Shown here: one piece after another, positions 8,885 through 18,500 of the stretch
How the letters are laid out: every line of letters starts with the position of its first letter
Numbering within the stretch: position 1 is the stretch's first letter
DNA from: Candidatus Riflebacteria bacterium HGW-Riflebacteria-2
Lineage (GTDB): Bacteria > Muiribacteriota > Ozemobacteria > Ozemobacterales > Ozemobacteraceae
DNA: 64,000 bases
Direction: 5' to 3'
NCBI GenBank assembly: GCA_002839435.1
Contig: PGYA01000017.1
Span: forward strand, 22,075 to 86,074
Notes under the pieces: generated by a model
What the model was told of the DNA's origin: nothing
The model's input: the letters and a program-made list of their open reading frames with translations, nothing else
Databases searched by the model: none
Program-made: the position numbers and the translations under genes

Positions 8885-10007
8885 AATCACGCAGTTCCTT
8901 TTCGTAAAGTTCACCTTTTCGCAAAAAGGCATCTGCTGTTACATCGGCATTCGGATACTTTTCGGTTACTGAATTGTAATAATTCAAAGCCTTCTCCACA
9001 TTCTCAGAGCTCTTGCGGTATCGCACGCGCCCGTCAGAGGTGGTTGTCTTCTTCATGGAATCAAGATCCTGTTCATAGATGCGGCCAAGACGATAGACCA
9101 GATCTCCGGTGCCGGGGGCGTCCGGATATTTTTCCATAAGCTCCTCGAGAGCGACAGCCGCTCCTTTATAATCTTTCTGTTTCGCATCGAGAACATCTAT
9201 AAGCTTGCGATAGGCGGTGACTGCTTCATCCTGGTCACCGGCCATGTCGGCAGCCTTGCGATAGGCGTCGGCAGCCTTTTTGAAATTGCCGGAACCGGCA
9301 TGCATGTCGCCGAGATCAATACTGGCTTTGGCAGCTTCTTCGACGTCAGCAGCAGCGACAAAGTCTTCCTGCGTCGAAATGGCGTCATCCTGGGCTCCGG
9401 TACCTACCGCCAGCTTGGTCATGCGTTCTCTGGCAGCACTGACGTATGTACTGTAAGAATAGTCTGCGACAATCTTGCGATAATTCTCGGCTGCCTGCTC
9501 CATCTGCCCGATTGATTCCTGACTCAATGCAAGATTGTAATAAACTCTGTCTATTGCCAGAAAAGCCGGGTGCTCTTCAATTATTCTTTTGTAGATTTCA
9601 ATTGCCATGGGATAGTTGCGCAAGCGCTCTTCATAGACTCTGGCAAGATCGTAGAGGGTCTTCGGCAGTTCCGGTCCACTCACTCCGCCGGCCTGCAGTC
9701 CGCCATTCAACATGTCAGCGGCTTCGCTGAAATTAGCGAGAGCACTGGTCATCTGTGCCTCTGCCTGCTTTATCCGGATTTTACCGATTTCGACCATGGC
9801 AGAAGCATGAGATTTGCCCTGTCCAAGCAAAGGCTTCAGTTCATCAACAGCAGCGTCATAGGCTCCCTGTGCCAGCTGTTGCATTGCACGCTGAAATTCG
9901 GGAGTCACCTGCACCGGCTGAGCATGAACTGCGTGCATCGTTGTCAGTGCAATGATTAGCAGACTAGCAATTGCACCGTATCTGAGGTCGGATTTAAAGA
10001 TGGTCAT
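8781..10007 (-). CDS. Exported TPR protein, BamD/YbgF-like repeats
   Basis: A 408-residue protein with a signal peptide (about 8-29, ending AVHAQ) and TPR or Sel1-like repeats throughout. Examples are YKRIIEEHPAFLAIDRVYYN and the C-terminal YPNADVTADAFLRKGELYEK, which resemble BamD/YbgF. It is likely a periplasmic scaffold. The ATG at 10007 is selected because AGGAG lies 9 nt upstream; the frame is open 48 codons further, but that part looks non-coding. It heads a minus-strand operon with the outer-membrane-like, HD and 312-residue genes. Confidence 0.88.
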   Translation of the reverse strand: MTIFKSDLRYGAIASLLIIALTTMHAVHAQPVQVTPEFQRAMQQLAQGAYDAAVDELKPLLGQGKSHASAMVEIGKIRIKQAEAQMTSALANFSEAADMLNGGLQAGGVSGPELPKTLYDLARVYEERLRNYPMAIEIYKRIIEEHPAFLAIDRVYYNLALSQESIGQMEQAAENYRKIVADYSYSTYVSAARERMTKLAVGTGAQDDAISTQEDFVAAADVEEAAKASIDLGDMHAGSGNFKKAADAYRKAADMAGDQDEAVTAYRKLIDVLDAKQKDYKGAAVALEELMEKYPDAPGTGDLVYRLGRIYEQDLDSMKKTTTSDGRVRYRKSSENVEKALNYYNSVTEKYPNADVTADAFLRKGELYEKELRDYDQARKSYQEFLRRFPRHEQAAQIRDKLRDIEGY

Positions 10008-10055
10008 TCTGGCTGCTCCTGATTTTTTATAAATTATTGTCGTTGTTTGAAAGTC

Positions 10056-10064
10056 ATGATAACA
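10056..10064 (-). promoter_or_regulatory. Extended -10 promoter for the TPR operon
   Basis: On the minus strand a TGT-TATCAT extended -10 element is visible (hexamer at 10056-10061), with a weak TTTAAC about 18 nt upstream. Transcription would begin near 10049, giving a 42-nt leader that contains the AGGAG site. Confidence 0.4.
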
Positions 10065-10110
10065 TAACCTGTAAATTCTGTTAAAGCTGACAAAGAAAGA
10101 GCGTAAAAAT

Positions 10111-10986
10111 TTGTTAAATCGACAGGATAAAACAGCCGATACTGAAATCACGGACTATTCATGTTTGCCGGTAGAAGATGTGGAAATGGAGTTTCACATA
10201 CTGCCGCTGGAAAAGGTATTCCCAAACCCGAATCAGCCCCGTAAGGTCTTTGAAAAACAGGCACTTGAAGAACTGGCAAAGTCTATACGCGAGCATGGCG
10301 TGCTGCAGCCGGTTCTGGTAAGAGCTGTCGGCGACCGCTACCAGATTGTATCAGGAGAGAGGCGCTACCGCGCCAGCAAAATTGCTGGAATCAGAACCAT
10401 ACCAGCAGTAATACGTCGGCTCGACGAAGAGCAAACCATGCTGGCAGGTCTGATAGAGAACATTCAGAGACAGGATCTAAACCCGATCGAAGAAGCACAC
10501 TCGTTGCGCGACATAATTCTCAACTACAGCCTGACGCACGACCAGTTAGCGGAAAAAATCGGCCGCAGCAGATCTGCGCTTACCAACAGGCTACGTCTTC
10601 TGCAGCTACCCCATGACACTCAGGAACTGGTAGCTTCGGGCAAGATCTCGGCCGGGCATGCAAAAATGCTGGCCGGGCTAAAAGATCCGCTTGAGATAAA
10701 GACCTGGGCCAGGCTCATAGTCAAAGATCAATTGTCTGTTTATGAAATTGAAAAACGTATGGCACAAAGCCGTAACCAGCCTGTGGGCGTTTCGGCGAAA
10801 ACGAAAGGTAAATCTGCGATGAGTCAAGATCTGCACATCAGAGCTGTTGAAGATAATCTTCAAGAACTTCTGGGCGCCAGAGTTCGGATACGTCATGGAA
10901 AAAAAAGCGGTCGCATAGAAATCGAATTCTATAACCGCGAAGATCTTGAGAGGGTTGTCGAAACGATGGTTTCGCTCTGCCCATAA
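10111..10986 (+). CDS. ParB/Spo0J-family partition protein
   Basis: A 291-residue ParB-like DNA-binding CTPase-type protein. The N-terminal core has LPLEKVFPNPNQPRKVF, then GERRYRAS (the GERRxRA clamp motif) and NIQRQDLNPIEEA. A helix-turn-helix region follows with LAEKIGRSRSALTNRLRLLQLP. The C-terminal dimerisation region is basic. The start is uncertain. The long form uses TTG at 10111 after AGAAAGAG, while an ATG at 10186 would begin the conserved part directly. No parA is adjacent. However, a MinD/ParA-like giant protein starts 970 nt downstream, so a functional pairing is conceivable. Confidence 0.9.
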   Translation: MLNRQDKTADTEITDYSCLPVEDVEMEFHILPLEKVFPNPNQPRKVFEKQALEELAKSIREHGVLQPVLVRAVGDRYQIVSGERRYRASKIAGIRTIPAVIRRLDEEQTMLAGLIENIQRQDLNPIEEAHSLRDIILNYSLTHDQLAEKIGRSRSALTNRLRLLQLPHDTQELVASGKISAGHAKMLAGLKDPLEIKTWARLIVKDQLSVYEIEKRMAQSRNQPVGVSAKTKGKSAMSQDLHIRAVEDNLQELLGARVRIRHGKKSGRIEIEFYNREDLERVVETMVSLCP

Positions 10987-11014
10987 TTACCATCCGCGAA
11001 AGGTAAGCAGTCAG

Positions 11015-11905
11015 GTGATAATAAAATTCTGGGGTGTCAGAGGGTCGATTCCCACACCGGGACGAGAAACCGTCGAATTCGGCGGCAACACCACATGTAT
11101 CGAAATCATTACCAACAGTAATGAACGCATCATATTCGATGCCGGCACCGGCATTCGTGTGCTCGGTGTTGAACTCATGAAAACAGAATTTGCTCATGGC
11201 AAGGGAAAAGGGCACATCTTCTTTACGCACTCCCACTGGGACCACATCCAGGGTTTCCCCTTTTTCGCACCTGCCTATGTTGGCCGCAAAGACATGCAGG
11301 GCAAACGAATTTCTGACTGCTGCAACGAATTCAACCTATACGGCGCCGCCGATGTTGGTGACCGCCTCGAAGCCACTCTGCGCGGACAGATGGATAATTA
11401 CTACTTTCCGGTCGATCTCAACTACCTGTCATCCAACATTAATTTCAAGACCCTCAAAGATAACCGGATTACCATTGGTGATACCACCATAACGGCCTAC
11501 AAGCTGGTACATCCAAACGGGGTGCTTGGTTATCGTATTGAAGACAGCAAATCGTCTGTGGCTCTGGCAACAGATTGTGAACATCCTTCAGACGGCACAA
11601 TCGACCAGAACCTTCTGAAATTGGCGGAAAACGTTGATGTTCTGATCTACGATGGCCAGTATACTCAGGAGGAATATGCACCACACAGATTCAACCTGCC
11701 CGGCCCGGGGAAACAGGGCTTCGGCCATTCTACCGCCGAAGAAGGTATTCGCGCCGCCAAGGCAGCCAATGCCAAGCGCCTGGTGATTACGCACCACGAA
11801 CCACTGCACGACGATAACTTCCTGCGCAAAATGGAAGAAAATGCCCGCAAGCTTTTTGATGCGATAGAATTTGCCCGCGAAGGCATGTCTATTGAACTGA
11901 AATAA
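11015..11905 (+). CDS. Metallo-beta-lactamase-fold hydrolase
   Basis: A 296-residue MBL-fold enzyme with the metal motif THSHWDHIQG (HxHxDH), an upstream DAGTG strand, a later DCEHP Asp and a C-terminal HHEP. It begins with IKFWGVRGSIPTPG, the signature of a subgroup often annotated as PhnP-like or RNase Z-like. The family is known for phosphodiester or cyclic nucleotide hydrolysis, but the substrate here is unknown. A GTG at 11015 with AGGTAAG upstream is the likely start, since the longer frame overlaps parB. It is co-directional with parB, 28 nt after it. Confidence 0.88.
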   Translation: MIIKFWGVRGSIPTPGRETVEFGGNTTCIEIITNSNERIIFDAGTGIRVLGVELMKTEFAHGKGKGHIFFTHSHWDHIQGFPFFAPAYVGRKDMQGKRISDCCNEFNLYGAADVGDRLEATLRGQMDNYYFPVDLNYLSSNINFKTLKDNRITIGDTTITAYKLVHPNGVLGYRIEDSKSSVALATDCEHPSDGTIDQNLLKLAENVDVLIYDGQYTQEEYAPHRFNLPGPGKQGFGHSTAEEGIRAAKAANAKRLVITHHEPLHDDNFLRKMEENARKLFDAIEFAREGMSIELK

Positions 11906-11918
11906 TCAGTTTTTTTCT

Positions 11919-11955
11919 GGTTGCACAGATAATGAATATGGTATGATGTGCAACC
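11919..11955 (+). promoter_or_regulatory. Inverted-repeat operator and extended -10 promoter before the giant MinD-like gene
   Basis: Perfect 9-bp arms GGTTGCACA (11919-11927) and TGTGCAACC (11947-11955) flank 19 nt. A TGG-TATGAT extended -10 (hexamer 11942-11947) lies against the right arm, and a TTGCAC (11921-11926) lies 15 nt before it. The ATG is the next base after the right arm and no Shine-Dalgarno sequence is seen. The message is therefore probably leaderless and its promoter sits inside the inverted repeat. Confidence 0.6.
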
Positions 11956-14900
11956 ATGGGGAAGGCATCTCTTCTAACACCCGTATATTTCTTCAGCTCA
12001 ATGCGAGCAGGTTCTGGCAAGTCTACCATTCTTGCCAACCTCTCGATATATCTGAATAATAACAATCAACGGATCGCCATTGTCGATCTCGATTCAGAGA
12101 CCCCGCTCAAACTCAAAAACTGTTTTCCCCGTTCGATCAGCCTGCAGGAATACGCTGACATTTCATTGTCTTCGCAGCATACGGATTCCCGCTATCAGAA
12201 GAACTTTTACTTCACTGAAACCAACCTTATCTCGTATTTTCCTGCACACAAGTTAAAAGACGCAACGTTACTTTTCAGCGACACAACTCTGCGCGACTTC
12301 TTCATACAGATTACCGCCTGTTTCGATACGGTTCTGGTTAATTTTCCAGCTGGGCCACAACACTCACGTCAGGCCTCCCAACTGCTGTCCCGGCAGCACC
12401 TGTGGCGCGGCAAAAGCCCCGTCTCAGTTATCGTTTCACAGTCTGACGAAAAGAGCCTGGTCAGTCTCGATGGCCTGATCAGCGAAAACCCCGCCTTTTA
12501 TTATCAGCTGCAGGAAAACACTCTGCTGCTTTTCAATCGGGTGCCAACTTCTGTTGAAGACCAGAAACTCGCGGAAAACACGCTCAACAGTCTCGAACTG
12601 CGCACCCTGTTCAATTTTCCGGCCACTTATGTGATAGGTATAAGCGAGGAATACGCATACCAGAGAACGGCAGCTGCTCCTCTGGTTCTCGATCAGAACT
12701 CAGTCATACAGCAAACTTTTTCGAGTCTGCAACGCATGCTCGCCGGAACCACGAAGACCCTGGGACGGGCACTTTATGAACAAACCGGCGATTATCAGCC
12801 ATGCCTGGATGGACAGCTGCTGGAAAAACTGTCTCCCTATCTCGAAAAAATACAAAACCGGTCAGCGCAAAGACTGTTTCAGCACCCTTCCAACCTGCAA
12901 GTTTTTCTTGAAGAAAATGATGGCAATTATCGCATCAGGATACGCCTGACCGGCGTCAAACAGCCACTTGCAAGCATCGAGCGCAAACTGCCACTTGAGA
13001 TCAACCACAGCATCAGGCAACGGCTTTCACCAGCGATCTGGCCATTCCGGCGCAATTATGAACTGCCCGAACATGAAAAGCATGTCGCGAAAGTTGAGAG
13101 ACCGAATCTGGCAGTCAAGCCTGTTTATCGCTTTGATGACCGCTTTGCCGGATCACTCGACTGGCGATTGCGCTGTAAATTTGATTTAAATCCCGAACGG
13201 GGGCGCTACCCCTCACCTATTCTTTTCAGACCCAGTCTTGGAATGCAGGATATACCCTCGTTATCAGAAGTGCTTGGCTACCTGCGCAAACAATACAAAA
13301 AGTGTGCCTATGCCCCGGCAGCGCAGGCCGCGCCAACGGGCGTAACTCATTTTTTTATTCCACCTGAATTTGATCTGGTGACCTGTTATAATCCGGTTTT
13401 TATTCCTGACTTCACTGCTGTCCAGACGATTTCCGACAACAGGGTATTGCTGCACAACCTCAAATCAGGGACAACGGGCAGACTGCTGGAACGCGCGCCT
13501 GCGTGCATGGGCAGCCTGCCGGATGTTTTTGCCAGAAACTGGCCGATAGAGCCCGAGAGCAAATTTGCGGCAGAAGTTAGCTGCGTCGTCTCCAGAAATT
13601 TCAATAAAAAGTCGCTCATTTTCGAACATGCACGACACAGTCAGCCGATTATCAAATCAGCAGCTTATCTGGAACGAGGCACCGCCCTACCCCAGATAGA
13701 GCAACATGAAATTCCGGCCATTATCTACATAAGCGTATCGGCGGTAATAGGCCTGCCACCGTCCGCAACAAAGCCACTGAGGAATCAAGATTACCAATGG
13801 CGCGACAGTTTTGGGCTGAGACACTCTTATTACAAGCCTTTTGCCCTGAATCTTGCCACAAACCTGCAACTGGTTATACTGCAAACCAGAGAAGAGGATG
13901 CATCTGAAAACCTGTTCAAATTCACCTTCAGGGAAGAGGCCAAAGCATTCAGAACCTCTATATTCACAAAAGTTGCAAGAACTTCGCCAGAGATTTTTGC
14001 GCTCGAGCAGGCATGGCCTGTCAGAGAGAATTACATTCCATTCGCGCAACTGAATCTGCCAGAAAACTTTAAACTGGCAGATGTCATGGTCGATCACTGT
14101 TTCCCGCCAACTGTCTATAAACTAGCGCACAAAAGCAGTTTGAGCACAGAAATAAGCTCACGGCTTTACTGTTTCAGCCACCCGACAGTGTTCAGGCAGA
14201 CCTATAACGAGCCGGTCGCTGAACAGATGCAAAAGCATCTGCCGCTCGAGCGGGCAGACATAAAACATAAATTCATTGCAGCAGGGCATGACTATCACAG
14301 TCTTACCTACCGCAGGAGCAAACCTCAGCCTGCTTTACGCGACGATGTTCTTAAAACGACTTTCAAACACGAACAGTTCAAAAACTACCGCGACATAAGC
14401 AACATTCAGGCCATGCGAACCGATGTTATGCTCTTTGCCAGCGCAAAACCAAAAAAGTTTTCACCAGCCAAGGGAAAAATTACAGACATCAGAACGGTTC
14501 TTGGCCGCCCGCCAGTTCTCAGCTCACTGCCAACCGAAAAACGACTGTTTCCACAAGCTTCCCTGCCCCCTCAGCATCTTGTATACAGGCAGTTATCGTG
14601 CCGGAAACAACCAGAAAAATTCTCGGCCGAAACTGCTCCGCACCTGGTTCAAATTATCGCCGGACAAGGCTCCAGACCGATGCTGAATGATAAGATGTAC
14701 AAATCTGACAGTCTGCATATCACTCATGTTGATGCGGTATTCAATGTTGAAGTTCCTGAACTGTATACTCTTTCAATCAGAATCGGCAGTCGACAGATCT
14801 ATCATGCTGTCAGTGCCAGCCTGAAAGACCGGATTGAAATTACCACCACGATTGAAACGACACAATTCGATTATCAGCATGTTTACTCTGAACTCTTTAT

Positions 14901-15513
14901 CGAACCTGATTTCTGCAATGCCTTCCCGAGCTTTAGCGATTGCCCGCTGCGAACACGAAAAATAGAACTGCCGAACTCCCTCGGGTTTCCCACGCTTTCG
15001 TCTGAGAGAGAGGCTCTCGACCACGCAGACAGAATCGTATTCAAGAAAGACAAAAGCTACGCCGCCGATTATGGGCACCTTATTCCGGCAATCAGACCTT
15101 CTTATGACAGGCTTTTGCTTAAGAGACTGTCACTGCCCAAAGCAGCCTCAAAAACATGGCAACATATCGAAGCCGGCAGAAAACATTTTCGACCATTGTT
15201 CCCGGATGGAATTGAAACGCTTTATCGCCATCTGCTCTGGTCGTTTGCCGCCAGGAAGCGACAGCCTGTTGCCTTTTCCGGCAACTATCTGGAGAAAGTA
15301 GATGGAGTCGACAGTTCATTCAGCACAGGCGAGGCAAAACTGGTTCATTTCGCAAGCTTTCGTGATAAAGGCCTGGCTCCAGCCGGCAAGCTGGCACAGT
15401 GCTTTTTGCGTGACGCCATCAAGGTCAGCAAACTTCGCCTGAAAGATGTAATGAGCATGGCACGGCAGGCCAGCGAACAATTCAGTCAGGTCAACAGCCG
15501 GCTTCGCGCATGA
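11956..15513 (+). CDS. Giant protein: MinD/ParA-like ATPase fused to a 900-residue unknown region
   Basis: This 1185-residue protein begins with a complete-looking SIMIBI ATPase of about 265 residues. It has a Walker A RAGSGKST at 17-24, the IAIVDLDSE strand, FDTVLVNFPAGPQ in the Walker B position, LLLFNRV, and a C-terminal helix region QRTAAAPLVLDQNSVIQQ typical of MinD/ParA. The signature lysine of the deviant Walker A (KGGxGK) is replaced: RAGSGKS has Arg there. The other 900 residues match nothing I know. They are rich in Pro, Arg/Lys, Phe/Tyr and His, poor in Gly, and have many scattered short strand-like segments (for example PILFRPSLGMQDIPSLSEVL). There is no signal peptide or membrane helix. 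The start is ATG after an inverted repeat with no ribosome site. The stop overlaps the next start (ATGA), so the next gene is translationally coupled. Confidence 0.88.
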   Translation: MGKASLLTPVYFFSSMRAGSGKSTILANLSIYLNNNNQRIAIVDLDSETPLKLKNCFPRSISLQEYADISLSSQHTDSRYQKNFYFTETNLISYFPAHKLKDATLLFSDTTLRDFFIQITACFDTVLVNFPAGPQHSRQASQLLSRQHLWRGKSPVSVIVSQSDEKSLVSLDGLISENPAFYYQLQENTLLLFNRVPTSVEDQKLAENTLNSLELRTLFNFPATYVIGISEEYAYQRTAAAPLVLDQNSVIQQTFSSLQRMLAGTTKTLGRALYEQTGDYQPCLDGQLLEKLSPYLEKIQNRSAQRLFQHPSNLQVFLEENDGNYRIRIRLTGVKQPLASIERKLPLEINHSIRQRLSPAIWPFRRNYELPEHEKHVAKVERPNLAVKPVYRFDDRFAGSLDWRLRCKFDLNPERGRYPSPILFRPSLGMQDIPSLSEVLGYLRKQYKKCAYAPAAQAAPTGVTHFFIPPEFDLVTCYNPVFIPDFTAVQTISDNRVLLHNLKSGTTGRLLERAPACMGSLPDVFARNWPIEPESKFAAEVSCVVSRNFNKKSLIFEHARHSQPIIKSAAYLERGTALPQIEQHEIPAIIYISVSAVIGLPPSATKPLRNQDYQWRDSFGLRHSYYKPFALNLATNLQLVILQTREEDASENLFKFTFREEAKAFRTSIFTKVARTSPEIFALEQAWPVRENYIPFAQLNLPENFKLADVMVDHCFPPTVYKLAHKSSLSTEISSRLYCFSHPTVFRQTYNEPVAEQMQKHLPLERADIKHKFIAAGHDYHSLTYRRSKPQPALRDDVLKTTFKHEQFKNYRDISNIQAMRTDVMLFASAKPKKFSPAKGKITDIRTVLGRPPVLSSLPTEKRLFPQASLPPQHLVYRQLSCRKQPEKFSAETAPHLVQIIAGQGSRPMLNDKMYKSDSLHITHVDAVFNVEVPELYTLSIRIGSRQIYHAVSASLKDRIEITTTIETTQFDYQHVYSELFIEPDFCNAFPSFSDCPLRTRKIELPNSLGFPTLSSEREALDHADRIVFKKDKSYAADYGHLIPAIRPSYDRLLLKRLSLPKAASKTWQHIEAGRKHFRPLFPDGIETLYRHLLWSFAARKRQPVAFSGNYLEKVDGVDSSFSTGEAKLVHFASFRDKGLAPAGKLAQCFLRDAIKVSKLRLKDVMSMARQASEQFSQVNSRLRA

Positions 15514-18500
15514 GCTTCAAGCAAACGAACAACCCAGATGCTCCGATTTTTGACCAGCCGCCAAAACCAGTCGGCAAAGGCTTTTTCATTCGCAGGCTGA
15601 TGAGTCTGGCCGGAAAACCGGTTCTCGCCGAGAAAAACATACCAATACGGCCCTCAAGCGACAAGCTTGCCGGCAAATGTTATGTGAACAGATCGGCACA
15701 GCTTTATCATCATCAGATTTCAGAAGGTTTTGCGCAGAGGTTCCGGCCAAAAATCGGCAGATTCGCCAATATTCCAGATACTTTTGCTGATAAATGCGAC
15801 AATTCAGGACTTGGCCTGGCTATGCTGCCAGAACGCCCAAAGCTGTCGACTTTTGCCGCAAAAGGCTTCAGCAAGGTTTCTGCACCAATGCCAGAGATAG
15901 GCGAGCCCCAGTCTGCCAGAGATTTTTTTGCAAGCCGCAGCGATACCCGGGTTGTCTATAATTTCATGAACAGCATTACCGACCTGGCAATGCTGGGAAT
16001 CAAAACAAAACTGCGATCGATAAAACCAGGTGACCTGCCAGGCCATATCAGTCAAATTGGGAGACCAGGAAAATACAGGCCGCCAACTGATCGTTTGCCA
16101 GACAAACTGTCATTCAGCGAGCAAGCTGTTATTTTTTCAACAGAGTTTAAGTCTGGCAACCAGATGTTTAAGCATTTCCTGCCGGAGACATGCAGTTTTT
16201 CGCCATATCCAGGTGACTACGGATTTCTTGGAATCGCTACGGCATATATCGCCAGGCAATCAAAAAAAGCTTTTTCCACAGATTTTTCAGCGACAATGAA
16301 GCGAAAGAACGACAGTTTCGACTGCCGACCGGAATATGCCCGCAACCTGGTATTAGAATGCCACAGCGAGCTGTATACCAGACCAGGTGCCAGTCAAGCG
16401 ATCAACTCGCGGCTGCAGTCGATTAAGCCATCATGGCCAGCGACATTACGAGAACTGGCCAATTGTTACATTAACCTTAAACATGTTGCCGACCACATGG
16501 ATAACGCTGAGACGCGCTTCGGCGCGCAGGTAACGATCAACCCCAGCCGGCTTACATGCTTTCAGGCGCATTTACAAACGGATAAAAGAGCAGATTATCA
16601 GGCTGGCCTCTTTAACAATCCGCTGCAAAACATCGCCTGCGATGCGATTCGCAGTCGACTCAAACTGAAACTGACACTCAGGCGTGCCAGATACAAAGAA
16701 CCAGCGCTCACTCCGGTGCTACTGCTGCGACGCAAGATACTGCCGGCAAAAATGCTTCTTCCCGATAAAATTTGTGCCCGCTACAGTTCTTTAAAAGTAA
16801 CTGGTAGAAAGGCTATTCCACAGCATTCCTGTATGCCAGCCACTATAAGCAGTCAACATTTTGCTTTACGGCGCAGCGGCATGCGCTTTTTGTCGGCCCG
16901 GCACGCGCGTTATTGCAGAAACTCTCTTAAAGCCTGCCTGACCGAGGGCAAAGAACGTCAATCTGCTGGGATTTCAAAAAAGTTGCCTTTCGCGACTCTG
17001 ACCAGCAACAACTCTCTCAGACCGGTTTTTTCGGTTAATCGCCCGTCCTTTGAGAGCTATAAAAGCATCTATCTGCGCCCCACGCCTTTTATCATGCGGC
17101 TGAGCGCACTCGATTTTACCGATATCTTTCTGCCTGAACGCAAACGCAGGGCAGTGCCAACAGAAATGACGTTCTCCTCCGACATGACTCCTCAGGTATT
17201 GCGGCGCCGAAACTCGCTGAAATCGCTGCGGTTCAAACTCTATCGCATTGAAAACGGCTTATGCGAGATGGCCTTACGGGCACCGCGCCGAATCAAGCTT
17301 CCGCCACAATCTTTCACGATAATGGTCAGTGAAGCATGCCTTGTCATGAGTGATTCAGCTGTTTGCTATCTAACAGCCGCAGACAGAACCTACATACCAG
17401 GTTACCGTGGCCGGCTCGAAAAATTCAAAACCGGCGAATGCGCACCCGGGCAGATCACGAACCAGATACCGCTGAGAATGCAAATCATGGGGGATCAGGC
17501 AACGAAAACCATCTCGCAACTACATTTCATCAGCCCCCCGGACTGGGTTTACACAGAAAAAAAATACCACGGCAAAATCAGGCTAGCCCCGTATCCATTC
17601 GGGTTTCCGGCGTTCTCGCAGCCGCAAGGAACTTTCAGGCCCTTAGAATCAGCGGTAACATTCACCTATCTCCTGATCAACAAAATTCGCATAGATATCA
17701 GAGATTCGTATTTTCCGGCGCGCGAAAAAGTTTTTCTGCCGCCGCTGAGCCTGCGCAACCCACGACGTTTCCTCTACCCGCAGGCCATAAAGCACGGAAC
17801 AGAGAAAGAGCAGTATATCAAGCCCGACGCCAGCCTGCGCGGGGCTATCAAGACCCCGCTCAAAATATCTGCTTTCAGTTACGACTGGGGATTGCGCAAA
17901 TCCCGGGTATTGCAGTCATTAATCGTTTTTACCACCCTTAAAGCTCACCAGCGCAGGCGATGTGACGACAGCTTCGCCTGCAGCACCCTGGAAAAGAGCT
18001 TTCAGTTTATACGGCCGGTGTCACGCTTGCCAGAACTGCAGATACCAGGAGTAAAACGCCTGCTTCTAAGTTGCGCACGCTTCTTTTCGCCGAGACTGCG
18101 CCCTGCCACACACCTAAATTCGCAAAGCAAAGTTATGCGGCAGGAAAGAAAAACAGAACACCGCCTGAAAATTCCTGATGTCGAAGTGTTCAGCGGACTC
18201 GCCTGTCATATGCACGTTTTTGCTCCGCGCACTTACAAAGTAGAAGCAGAATTCCACGAACAACAGAAATGCAGTGGCAGTAGCCTGGCTTATAAGCAGC
18301 GATTACGAACATACATGTTCCCATGGCAGCCCAACATCAATCTAGCTGAGGGTTTTGAAATCTACCGTGCGCATGATGAGCCACTGCTGGATCGTCTGAC
18401 GTTTTTTGACCAGATCAGCCTCGAAAACTGTGTCATGTCATTTGGCCGGATCAAAATCGGTTCGCCGCTGGCTGGTTGCATCGGCTCAGGCCTGGCGCGA

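Noticed and set aside
10108..10133. A CRISPR-like or attachment-site interpretation of the motif shared with 60161
   Set aside because: There are only two copies, no spacers or array, and no integrase nearby.
13687..14097. Antisense frames within the giant genes
   Set aside because: They are short, lack start signals and lie opposite a continuous coding frame, as expected by chance in a 7.4-kb region.
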